This document shows positions 17,411 to 26,682 of a DNA stretch of 64,000 bases, one piece after another. The notes beneath the pieces were generated by a model. The model had not been told where the DNA came from. It ran no database searches and saw nothing but the letters and a program-made list of their open reading frames with translations. The stretch's first letter is position 1. Every line of letters starts with the position of its first letter. Made by a program: the position numbers and the translations under genes. Source of the DNA: an uncultured Bacteroidota bacterium (GTDB lineage Bacteria > Bacteroidota > Bacteroidia > Chitinophagales > Chitinophagaceae); the NCBI GenBank assembly GCA_903865435.1, contig CAIPJS010000023.1, positions 1-64,000 of the forward strand. Direction: 5' to 3'.

Positions 17411-17432
17411 AAGCTTGCTGTTTTATTTTAAA
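17401..17432. terminator. AT-only 12-bp inverted repeat between convergent genes
   Basis: TTTAAAATAAAA (17401-17412) and its exact reverse complement (17421-17432) flank an 8-nt loop and overlap the glycosyltransferase stop codon. Both strands place a T-rich arm last, so it could end transcripts from either side, although an AT-only stem is weak. Confidence 0.5.
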
Positions 17433-17478
17433 ACAATTGCAAAAATACTATTGATTCATTCATTCATCTTGGGAAGAT

Positions 17479-20400
17479 TTACCAACTAAATTCATCAAAA
17501 TCTTTTCGATAAGAGATACTAACTCCCTGTCGGTTTCTTCTACCCAAACTACTTCCACTAATGTCTAAGCTATTTCGATTAAATATAATGGCTCTTAATT
17601 TTCGGTCATCAGAAAGGATAAATTCAATATTTAAATCGGGCAACCATTGAAAATTTCCATTTTGAATATTGGTGCTGTTTTGTACATTAAAATCTAAATC
17701 ACCGCCTACATTCACAATTATTTTATCGTTTAAAAAGCTACGGCCTAATTTCAAGTTTACTCTTTGACGATCAATTTTATTGGCATTGATAGGGATGCCT
17801 GCTCCAGAGGGATCGAGTAGGTTGGCACTATTGTATACCGAAGAACCTACGTCAAATCTTAAACTTTTATCGCCTGTAACTTTGTTTAAAATATTGGTGA
17901 TGGATTTATTTATTTCTTTAGTCAATAAATGAGAGATGGTATTGATGCCAATAGAAGTAACTGTATAGGCATTGCTATTGTTCCCGTTGGCATTGCTAAA
18001 TCCTACTGGAGCGAATGAATTGAATACGATTAAAAAAGATACTTGTTTTAAAATTTCATTGTCGTCACGTTCTAGTCGGGAAATAAATTGTGAAAATTCA
18101 TTATCGGAACTAATGGGGTTGCCCTGAGGGAAGGCCAATGAAAATTTTATATCGGGTTGCATTAATTTATTTCGGAGTGCTGCAATCACATATACATTGC
18201 CTCTATATGTTTTAACTGCATTGCTAAAGTTGGAGGAGCCCACCAATTCATTTAAACTTACTCTTTCGGCAGTATATCTTGCATCAATATGAATGTCTGC
18301 TTGATTGGGATTGCCTGTCCATTCTATATAATTTCCAGCTTCTGGAATCAATTCAAATGGTTTCTTTATAAAGGATTGAAAATTAAAATCGTATTTCCCA
18401 GCTTCGATATTATACTTGCCTCGAATGGTCAAAGGCTCAATATTTCCAGCCCTTATTTTAATTCGACCATTGCCCACTGCTTTAATAACATCTCCTGTAA
18501 GCTCATCCAGAATAACATCTATTTGTGTTTTATTATTAGCGCTTACTTCTAAATCTACCACTAAATTGAACGTGGGTACATCGGCACTTTGTATGGCAGT
18601 TTTACCAAATTTTTTAAATAGGATATAGTCCGATTTGCCACTTTCTTTGCTGGTGGAATTGGGTAAATAAATATGGGAACTATCATTGATATCAGCATTA
18701 ATAACCATTTTTATGTTTTCTTCGGGCCCCTTAATGGTCATAGCCGCTTTCCCTACAGCATGCCCATAAAAATTCGAGTTGTCTATTGGGTCTGTATTTA
18801 ATACTTCAATTTTTGGGCTACTCATTTCCATATCATAAATCAAATGCTTGAAACCTTGGTTCAAAATTTTACCTTTAAAAATAGCAGGTCTATGTTGGGC
18901 ATCTCTTAAGGCAACAGTTCCAAAATCTAATCCTTCCTCGGTAAATCTGATGCTACTGGAATCTATAAAATATTTAACCTTGGTATAATCTACTACAAAT
19001 GAACTTTTTTGAATTGTCGCTGCTCCTAGTAAATACGGATGTTCAATTCTACCTCCAAAATGTATTTGTCCACTTGCTTTTCCGTCTAAGTTGGTTAAGA
19101 CGCCATCAATAAATTGTTGTACCAAGCTAAATTTTGAATCGTTTAAATACAAAGTAGCATCTAATGGATTTACACTATCCTTGATATTGTATTTACCATT
19201 CGCACTTAAATTGTAAGTGGAATTAGGACAAGTAAAGGAGAAGGGGACTATGCCTTTTGAATTTTGATAGCCGGTATTCAATAGCGTAATGCCAATGGAG
19301 TCGTTGTTGAATCTAAATTGATTTATTTTTAAATCGGCATTCATTTCAAAATCTTGTACAATATTTTTAAATTGTATTTTACCGTTGGTTAGGCCTTCCA
19401 ATTTTGGGTAATCGAAAAATAATTTTGTAAAGTCACCTAAAATAATATTTTTCAATTCTAATTGAATACCGTTTTCCTGATTGGTAGAATTAGAAAAAAC
19501 AAATTCTTGTAAGCCTTGTGTAAACTTGAAATTGGTGGCACTGGTATTGCTTTTTCTTAAAACCAATACACCATTTTCATTGATGGCCCACTTTTTTTGA
19601 TTTAATACAAAGTAAGAAGGTTTCCATTGCACGGAGATGCCATCTGCATAAGTATGTACAATACTATTTAAATCAACTTGATTTAAGGCATTTTTACTAA
19701 ACGCAGACAAGTGCACATTGGAAATATCTTTACTGCTGTGGATAGATAAATTCGCCCTGGTATATACATTGCTATCAGAAAAATTAAAGGCATCTGCAGT
19801 CAAAAGTAAATGCAAGGAATCCTGAGTTCCAATACTGTTTAAGTCGCCACCCCTTATGGCATAAGTATTCCAACTGGCATAAGGAAACTTGCCTTTTAAT
19901 TGAATGCTTTGATTTTCGGTATTGATGTATCCACTAAGTGTGCTATTGTTAAATCCAGAAAAGGATTTATCAAAAAGTCGAATATAAGGCTCGAAATAAT
20001 TGGTTTTAACTTGAATATTAAATACTTGATTGCTTGGTGTATTTTTTGGGGCAGGAATATAGGTAGGCAAATAACGCTGCATAAAGTACTGAACACTGGC
20101 TGGTAAGCTTACAATATTAAATTTTCCTTCAATGCTTGCTTGAATGGCATCACTTGCGATGGTTATTTTTTTAATGCCTTTTACGCTACTAGATTGTATG
20201 TTTAATGAGTCAAAATTAACAGATGTAGTGGGAGACTTTAATTTTCCATTGTAAAACTTTGCATAACCTATAAAGTTGTCAATATTATCTCCTTCAAAAT
20301 TGATGTCTAACAAGCCTGTGAGTTGGGTATTGTTATTGGCAATATTTAATTTTTCTAAATTGGCATACAACAAATCACCTACTGCATTGATCTTAGGCTT

Positions 20401-22173
20401 GCCCTGGTTAAAAATTAATTCTACATTGCTAATAAAACTAATATTAGGATCTTTTATATTAAGCATGCCAATAAAACTTCTTTTTTGAAAAACCCCATTG
20501 GTGCTAATATTGGAATAAGTATAATGGTTAAATTGTATAGAATCTACATTCCCTTGAATATTGGTTTTTAATTTATCCAAGTTAAAAGAGCTTCCTGCTA
20601 TAGTTCCTTTAAAGTTCAAAAATCCTAAACTGTTTACGTTTAATAATTTACCAATGTTCAAATGATGGGTGGTGAGGGAGCCTTCGTAACTGGGCTCTGC
20701 ATTTTCTGGAAATTTTAATCTAATTTCTGTTGCCAAAGATCCCAATGGGAATTCAACTTGTCCTTTAGTAACAAAGTCGAAAAAAGTTCCTTTAAAATCG
20801 CCTTTGAAATTTAAGTTGTTAATATTGTCCACATTAATATCCTGCGTTATTTTTAATTCTGGCAACCAGCTGCTTAGGTCGGCATAATTGGTTTTAGCTA
20901 CTACATTATTAAAATTGATTTGCGCATTTCTCATGGCAGGGATGCCTTGCATCGTAAAGCTACAATTTACTATAGAGTTATTGTATTTGGCATAAAAATC
21001 CTTGGTTTCAAAATTAGCTACGGTTCCATTAAAATGGAAGCTGGTGGTAAGTTGTTTGTGAAAGGAAGACATGGTGGGTGTGAAATAGGCAATATCATCT
21101 GTTGCAACAAAGGCATTGGTTAGATGCGCTTTCATTGTAACCCTTTCGATGTAGTTTTTAAAATCGGCACTAAAGTTTTTGTATTCCATAGCATAATAGT
21201 TCTCTATATTGCTATTATTGGTTTTCAAATGCAGGGCACTAAACTCCATAATTTCTGGAGTTAATTTAAAATTGGTCAATAGTTTTTTTATTTCAAAACC
21301 AGATTGCTCTTTCACACCTAAACTTACTTTTGCTTGAATGGTGTCTTTAATAAATGAAACATCTTTTAAACTGGAATTGATATCGTGCATACGAATATGA
21401 TCTCCATCAAAATAACTAGTTGGTTTATTGTAGCCATTTTCTATCCAAAATTTCCCTTTAACAACTTGAACTTCGTTGGCCCATAGATAAATACTAGTTG
21501 GATTAAAATAGAGTTCTCCTTTTTTACGTTGTTTTACAATTTCTTTGGTCGGTGGAGCCTTCCCTTTATAAGATTGTATTAAATAGTCGGGTTTGTTTAA
21601 AATGATTTGATCAATTAGGATGCTGTCTTTTGAAAATGATTTCAAATTTGCCAATATATTTTTTGCAAAAAAATCCATGTTTTGTCCTTCCCAATGATCT
21701 TCTTGAGTAAAATGTAAGTTTGAAAAATCTAATTTTTGAAGATCAAAATTTTTCCCTTTTTTATTTTCTTTGGAAGTGGAATTTATATAGTCTTGGATAA
21801 ATGCATAATTCCATTGGCTATTGTTTCGACTTAAATGAATTCTGGTATTGGTTAGGCCCAAATATTTAATACTGGGCGAAGCGCTTGAAAAGATAAGATC
21901 GCTGATGCGTAATTTTAAAGAGGAAGTAAACAGTAAAGTATCTTTTTGCTGATCTCTTATGAGCAAGTCTTGAATATCAAGTTTGTCAAACAAAGAAAAG
22001 CGTACTTGACCCAATTTGACTTCGGTACCAATGGCTTTTGAAAAACGATTGGCTAGGGTGGTAGCAATTTTATTTTGAATGGCAGGTACAAGTAATAATA
22101 AATAAGCAAGTAGGAATAACCCAACTAAGGCAGAGACAATAATTCTTAGTAAAGACAGCTTATTTTTTAACAA
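17479..22173 (-). CDS. tamB: TamB/YtfN-family translocation and assembly module protein
   Basis: TamB-type proteins span the periplasm and help move outer-membrane components (beta-barrels or phospholipids) between membranes. The 1564-residue protein has one N-terminal membrane anchor (about 10-30), long AsmA-like beta-taco repeats and a C-terminal TamB domain (DUF490) with LGRSFLNDKIIVNVGGDLDF and NIEFILSDDRKLRAIIFNR near the end. Bacteroidota homologues usually pair with a TamA/BamA-like barrel, which is not adjacent here. The start appears to be a TTG at 22173, since no ATG precedes the membrane anchor. It lies downstream of ggt on the same strand with an 81-bp gap. Confidence 0.92.
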   Translation of the reverse strand: MLKNKLSLLRIIVSALVGLFLLAYLLLLVPAIQNKIATTLANRFSKAIGTEVKLGQVRFSLFDKLDIQDLLIRDQQKDTLLFTSSLKLRISDLIFSSASPSIKYLGLTNTRIHLSRNNSQWNYAFIQDYINSTSKENKKGKNFDLQKLDFSNLHFTQEDHWEGQNMDFFAKNILANLKSFSKDSILIDQIILNKPDYLIQSYKGKAPPTKEIVKQRKKGELYFNPTSIYLWANEVQVVKGKFWIENGYNKPTSYFDGDHIRMHDINSSLKDVSFIKDTIQAKVSLGVKEQSGFEIKKLLTNFKLTPEIMEFSALHLKTNNSNIENYYAMEYKNFSADFKNYIERVTMKAHLTNAFVATDDIAYFTPTMSSFHKQLTTSFHFNGTVANFETKDFYAKYNNSIVNCSFTMQGIPAMRNAQINFNNVVAKTNYADLSSWLPELKITQDINVDNINNLNFKGDFKGTFFDFVTKGQVEFPLGSLATEIRLKFPENAEPSYEGSLTTHHLNIGKLLNVNSLGFLNFKGTIAGSSFNLDKLKTNIQGNVDSIQFNHYTYSNISTNGVFQKRSFIGMLNIKDPNISFISNVELIFNQGKPKINAVGDLLYANLEKLNIANNNTQLTGLLDINFEGDNIDNFIGYAKFYNGKLKSPTTSVNFDSLNIQSSSVKGIKKITIASDAIQASIEGKFNIVSLPASVQYFMQRYLPTYIPAPKNTPSNQVFNIQVKTNYFEPYIRLFDKSFSGFNNSTLSGYINTENQSIQLKGKFPYASWNTYAIRGGDLNSIGTQDSLHLLLTADAFNFSDSNVYTRANLSIHSSKDISNVHLSAFSKNALNQVDLNSIVHTYADGISVQWKPSYFVLNQKKWAINENGVLVLRKSNTSATNFKFTQGLQEFVFSNSTNQENGIQLELKNIILGDFTKLFFDYPKLEGLTNGKIQFKNIVQDFEMNADLKINQFRFNNDSIGITLLNTGYQNSKGIVPFSFTCPNSTYNLSANGKYNIKDSVNPLDATLYLNDSKFSLVQQFIDGVLTNLDGKASGQIHFGGRIEHPYLLGAATIQKSSFVVDYTKVKYFIDSSSIRFTEEGLDFGTVALRDAQHRPAIFKGKILNQGFKHLIYDMEMSSPKIEVLNTDPIDNSNFYGHAVGKAAMTIKGPEENIKMVINADINDSSHIYLPNSTSKESGKSDYILFKKFGKTAIQSADVPTFNLVVDLEVSANNKTQIDVILDELTGDVIKAVGNGRIKIRAGNIEPLTIRGKYNIEAGKYDFNFQSFIKKPFELIPEAGNYIEWTGNPNQADIHIDARYTAERVSLNELVGSSNFSNAVKTYRGNVYVIAALRNKLMQPDIKFSLAFPQGNPISSDNEFSQFISRLERDDNEILKQVSFLIVFNSFAPVGFSNANGNNSNAYTVTSIGINTISHLLTKEINKSITNILNKVTGDKSLRFDVGSSVYNSANLLDPSGAGIPINANKIDRQRVNLKLGRSFLNDKIIVNVGGDLDFNVQNSTNIQNGNFQWLPDLNIEFILSDDRKLRAIIFNRNSLDISGSSLGRRNRQGVSISYRKDFDEFSW

Positions 22174-22254
22174 GAATTGGGTTTTTGTAAAAATACAAAA
22201 ATGCTATCGAATTATAGGTATAAAATGGTTGTTAAAGTATGCCAATAATTAGGT

Positions 22255-23994
22255 TTAGTAGCCTGCTACGCTATCGTCCCCGCGTTTATCACCTGCAGCA
22301 ATTCTTTTGCCATCGGCTGAAATTTGAACACCATCCATTCTACCAAAATGACCTCTTCTCATGGTGGTATAACCCATTGCTTTTAATGCTAGTTCAGTTG
22401 CTTCAGGAAAATCTGATTCTAGCATGATGGTGTCAGGAATCCATTGATGATGAAATCTAGGACCATCAATGGACTGTTTCAATGACATTTTAAGATCTAT
22501 CATGTCTACCAATCCTTCATAAACTTGATTAGGTATGGTTGTGCCTCCTGGAGTTCCAATACTTAAATAAGGTTTGTTATTTAAAGTTACTAAAGTGGGG
22601 GTCATAGAACTTAACATTCTTTTTCCAGCTTGAATGGAATTGGCTTCGCCACCCACTGCGCCATACATATTAGGAACACCTGGCTTAATACTAAAGTCAT
22701 CCATTTCATTGTTTAAAATGAATCCTGCTCCAGCTACAATAGTTTTATTGCCATAAGAATCATTCAAGGTGGTGGTAATGGCTACCATATTGCCTTCATT
22801 GTCTATTACACTAAAATGGGTAGTTTGTTCGCTTTCGTGAATCTGACCTGCATTGGTTATTTTACTACTTCCTTTTACACCTTCTTGATAATCACTCATT
22901 CTTTGTTTTGCATACGCATCGCTGATTAGAGTTTTGGTAGGTACTTTCCAATAATCTGGATCGCCCATATGTTCTGCCCGATCTGCATAAGCTCTACGTT
23001 GCGCTTCTACCATCAAACTTACTTCAGCAGCTGTATTGTTGCCTAATTTACTAATATCATACGGTGCAATCATCTTCATCATTTGAGCCAATAAAATTCC
23101 TCCACTAGAAGGGGGTGCAAAACCTATGATATGATGCCCTTTGTAATCAAATTCAAGGGGCTTTCTAAATTTAGGTTTGTAATTTTTTAAATCTTCTAAT
23201 GATATGATGCCACCACTATTTGCCATTTCTTTTACAATATAATTTGCAGTAGGCCCTTCATAAAATCCAGCAGCGCCTTTTTCTTGAATTCTTTTTAAGG
23301 TTTGTGCCAATTCGGGTTGAAATAAAGTATCACCTGCTTTCCAATTTTCTTTTTTAGTCAATGCACTTGCAGCAGAACTAAATTTTGTAAAATTATTTCT
23401 ATTGGTATTTAATCCTTTTGCTTCACTTTCTGAAAGTACAAAACCAAATTCGGCTAGTTCAATAGCCGGTTCAATTAATTTAGCAAAGGGAAGTTTTGCA
23501 TAAGCATGTGTACCAAACATTCCTGCAATACTGCCTGGAATGCCAGAAGCAGCGGCACCCCTAGTTGATTTTTCTGGATAAGGATTTCCTTTTTCATCCA
23601 AATACATATCACGTGATGCTTTGGATGGTGCTGCTTCTCTATAATCAATGCCTATTAATTCGCCATTTGCTTTTCTAGCCAACATAAATCCACCGCCTCC
23701 AATATTTCCTGCTTCTGGAAATACCACGGCTAAACTTAATTGAACTGCAATGGCTGCATCAAAAGCATTGCCGCCTTCTTGCATCATTGCTGCACCCACC
23801 ATGCTTGCCAAGGCATTTGCAGAGGAAACTGCTGCATGATCAAAGCTCTTTTCTTTGGTGACTTCATAATGGTAAGGATTGATTTGGGGATGCGCCTTAA
23901 AAAAAGGTTGACCAAATACTGTATTGCTAAATAAGCAAACAAAAATTAAAGCTAGGCTTAGAAATAATGAAGACGAAGGAATGCTTTTGTTCAT
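22255..23994 (-). CDS. ggt: Gamma-glutamyltransferase (glutathione hydrolase), secreted
   Basis: The enzyme cleaves the gamma-glutamyl bond of glutathione and transfers or hydrolyses the glutamyl group in the periplasm. The 579-residue precursor has a signal peptide (about 1-28) and self-cleaves to give a small subunit starting at the nucleophile in TTHFSVIDNEGNMVAITTTLN (T391). Other conserved parts are GGNAFDAAIAVQLSLAVVFPEAGNIGGGGFML, REAAPSKASRDMY and SSMTPTLV, which form the substrate pocket. Nothing essential appears missing. Confidence 0.96.
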   Translation of the reverse strand: MNKSIPSSSLFLSLALIFVCLFSNTVFGQPFFKAHPQINPYHYEVTKEKSFDHAAVSSANALASMVGAAMMQEGGNAFDAAIAVQLSLAVVFPEAGNIGGGGFMLARKANGELIGIDYREAAPSKASRDMYLDEKGNPYPEKSTRGAAASGIPGSIAGMFGTHAYAKLPFAKLIEPAIELAEFGFVLSESEAKGLNTNRNNFTKFSSAASALTKKENWKAGDTLFQPELAQTLKRIQEKGAAGFYEGPTANYIVKEMANSGGIISLEDLKNYKPKFRKPLEFDYKGHHIIGFAPPSSGGILLAQMMKMIAPYDISKLGNNTAAEVSLMVEAQRRAYADRAEHMGDPDYWKVPTKTLISDAYAKQRMSDYQEGVKGSSKITNAGQIHESEQTTHFSVIDNEGNMVAITTTLNDSYGNKTIVAGAGFILNNEMDDFSIKPGVPNMYGAVGGEANSIQAGKRMLSSMTPTLVTLNNKPYLSIGTPGGTTIPNQVYEGLVDMIDLKMSLKQSIDGPRFHHQWIPDTIMLESDFPEATELALKAMGYTTMRRGHFGRMDGVQISADGKRIAAGDKRGDDSVAGY

Positions 23995-24159
23995 AGAAAG
24001 TTAATTTGAACAACCAATTTACTTAAATATTTATTATTCAACAAATTAGCCCAAGACATTGTGCAAAACTAGTTGCCAATTGAACTTATTTGAACGCAAA
24101 CTTTCTTATTTTTATAAACATAAAAACTGTACATTTTACGTGTATTAAATAAATAAAAT

Positions 24160-26658
24160 ATGAGCCGTTTTAAACTTAATTTAAGTGTTATTCTTCTTGC
24201 TATTTTGCCATTTTGTGGCATGTCTCAATCTGCCTTGCAAAGCCCTTCTAGTTTTTTAGGCTATACTATTGGGACTAAATTTACTAGGCACCATCAAATT
24301 GTGGCCTACTTTAATGCAGTAGCGCAAGCCAATCCTGCAATGGTTAAATTAATCAATTATGGCAAGACCAATGAAGGCCGTGATTTATTAGTGGCAGCTA
24401 TCGGACTTCCAGAAAATATTGCACAACTTGAAAAAATTAGAAAACACAATAATGGTTTGGTAGATGGTTCTATTGAAGATTTAAATCAACCAGGTATTGT
24501 TTGGTTAAATTACAATGTGCATGGCAATGAACCAGCTTCTTCGGAAGCTTCTATGTTAACATTATTTGCTTTGGTAGATCCTACCAACTCCAAAACAAAA
24601 GAGTGGTTAAAAAATACCATTGTGATGATTGATCCTTGTATCAATCCGGATGGAAGAGATAGATATGTGAATTGGTACAATAATGCGGTTGGGGTGAATA
24701 ATAATGTAGACCCATTTGCGAGAGAACACATGGAACCTTGGCCTGCAGGCAGAACCAATCATTATAATTTTGATTTGAATCGCGACTGGGCTTGGCAAAC
24801 TCAAATTGAAAGCAGACAAAGAGTAGCATTGTTTCAACAATGGTATCCTCAAGTAGTGGTCGATTTTCATGAGCAAAGTTATAACCAGCCTTATTTCTTT
24901 ACACCTACTTCTGAACCCATTCATGATGTAATAACTAGTTTTCAAAAAGAATTTCAAGTTAAGATTGGGAAGAACAATGCTAAATATTTTGATCAAAATC
25001 ATTGGTTATTTTTTACCAAAGAAAGATTTGATATGTTGTATCCGTCCTATGGGGATTCTTACCCCATGTACAATGGAGCTATTGGGATGACTTTTGAACA
25101 AGGAGGGATTAGTGCCGGTCTTGGGGTAATCGATAACCAATTAGATACCATAACATTAGTGGCAAGAGCAACGCATCATTTTACAACAGGTCTTTCAACC
25201 ATTGAAATTAGTTCACAGAATAGAGAAAGTTTATTATCAGCTTTTAAAAAGTATTACGATAATAGTAGAACAGGTAGCATCTCTTCTTATAAGACCTTTG
25301 TAATGACGGCGCCCAATGCCAATGCTTTAGAAGCTTTGGCTGGTTTGCTGCAAAAAAATAATATTCAATATGGTGTTTTAGCGGCAGGTGCTGGTTTTAA
25401 AGGCTTTGATTATTACACAAAAAAAGAAAGTGATTTTGTGAACGAAGGCTATACCTTGGCAGTGAATGCTGCCCAAGCGCATGGTGTATTGGCGCGCGTT
25501 TTATTAGAACCCATTACACAAGTAAATGATTCAAATACCTATGACATTACCACTTGGTCTTTGCCCTATGCTTATGGAGTGCATGGTTATGCAAGTAAAG
25601 AAAAATTAGCTATAACTGCTGGATTTACCGCTCCTAAAGTAGATATTGCTGCGAGTGAATATGGTTATGTGATTCCTTACAATTCATTTAAATCGTCCAA
25701 GGCATTAGCACATTTATTGCAAAAAAACATTAAAGTGAGGTATGCCGAAAAAGCCTTTGTAGTAAACGGTAAAAAAATGGAGGCAGGTACTTTAATAGTT
25801 TTAAAAACCAGCAATCAAGACAATTGGGCCAGAGATACAAAATTGGTTTGTGATCAATTACAATTAGATGCAATGCCAGTAATTTCAGGTTGGGTAGAAT
25901 CGGGTGCTGATTTTGGTTCACCTTATGATAAAATAATTAACCATGCACCAAAAGTGGGCTTGTTTACAGGTGAAAATGTTTCTGCACTTGCTGCAGGAGA
26001 AGTGTGGAGTTATTTTGATCAGGAATTAAATTATCCGATCACTCAATTAAACTATTCATTTATTAGTAGAATGGATATTAATAAGTATGATGTCATTATT
26101 GCACCCGAAGGTGCTTACAAGGACTTAAATAGCAAACCAATTGCAGAAAAATTACAAGCTTTTGTTAGAAAAGGGGGAGTGTTGATTGCATTTGAAACGG
26201 CTGCACAACAATTGGCGGGCAATGTAGATTGGGGTTTTAAAATGAAAGAAATTGTGAAGAATGAAAAAGCGGATATCAATAAAACCAGTAAGTATGGCGA
26301 CAAAGTGGTGGATGACTTAGAAAGTTCTATTCCCGGGGCTATTTATAAAGTATATTTAGATGCCACACATCCAATTGGGTTTGGTACCAATGGAATTTTC
26401 TTTGATTTAAAACAAGACATGGTTTCATTTGAACCGAATAATGATGCTTGGAATGTAGGGGTCATTAAAAAAGACAGTTACATGAATGGCTTTGCAGGCA
26501 TTAAAGCCAAAGCAGCTTTGCAAGAAGGCGTGGTGATTGGTGTCAAAGAAATTGGCACTGGTAAATTAGTATATATGGCCGACGATCCTATTTTTAGAAA
26601 TTTTTGGGAAAATGGAAAGTTGGTATTGGCCAATGCGATCTTTTTTAATGGTAAATAA
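24160..26658 (+). CDS. Secreted M14-family zinc carboxypeptidase-like protein
   Basis: The 832-residue protein starts with a signal peptide (about 1-22). Its M14 domain spans about residues 35-350. The zinc ligands are H121 and E124 in HGNEP and H237 in VVDFHEQ, with INPDGRDRY and substrate-binding FDLNRDW between them and TFEQGG downstream. A C-terminal glutamine-amidotransferase-like Rossmann region (ISRMDINKYDVIIAPEGAY, FVRKGGVLIAFE) has no obvious catalytic Cys. It probably trims peptides in the periplasm or medium. The gene is followed after 15-24 bp by the LmbE-like gene, whose C-terminus has a similar fold. Confidence 0.9.
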   Translation: MSRFKLNLSVILLAILPFCGMSQSALQSPSSFLGYTIGTKFTRHHQIVAYFNAVAQANPAMVKLINYGKTNEGRDLLVAAIGLPENIAQLEKIRKHNNGLVDGSIEDLNQPGIVWLNYNVHGNEPASSEASMLTLFALVDPTNSKTKEWLKNTIVMIDPCINPDGRDRYVNWYNNAVGVNNNVDPFAREHMEPWPAGRTNHYNFDLNRDWAWQTQIESRQRVALFQQWYPQVVVDFHEQSYNQPYFFTPTSEPIHDVITSFQKEFQVKIGKNNAKYFDQNHWLFFTKERFDMLYPSYGDSYPMYNGAIGMTFEQGGISAGLGVIDNQLDTITLVARATHHFTTGLSTIEISSQNRESLLSAFKKYYDNSRTGSISSYKTFVMTAPNANALEALAGLLQKNNIQYGVLAAGAGFKGFDYYTKKESDFVNEGYTLAVNAAQAHGVLARVLLEPITQVNDSNTYDITTWSLPYAYGVHGYASKEKLAITAGFTAPKVDIAASEYGYVIPYNSFKSSKALAHLLQKNIKVRYAEKAFVVNGKKMEAGTLIVLKTSNQDNWARDTKLVCDQLQLDAMPVISGWVESGADFGSPYDKIINHAPKVGLFTGENVSALAAGEVWSYFDQELNYPITQLNYSFISRMDINKYDVIIAPEGAYKDLNSKPIAEKLQAFVRKGGVLIAFETAAQQLAGNVDWGFKMKEIVKNEKADINKTSKYGDKVVDDLESSIPGAIYKVYLDATHPIGFGTNGIFFDLKQDMVSFEPNNDAWNVGVIKKDSYMNGFAGIKAKAALQEGVVIGVKEIGTGKLVYMADDPIFRNFWENGKLVLANAIFFNGK

Positions 26659-26682
26659 GTTCAAATAATTTGAATGCGCAGT

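Noticed and set aside
24607-25002. 131-codon minus frame inside the M14 peptidase gene
   Set aside because: It lies opposite the zinc-ligand region and has no recognisable protein features.
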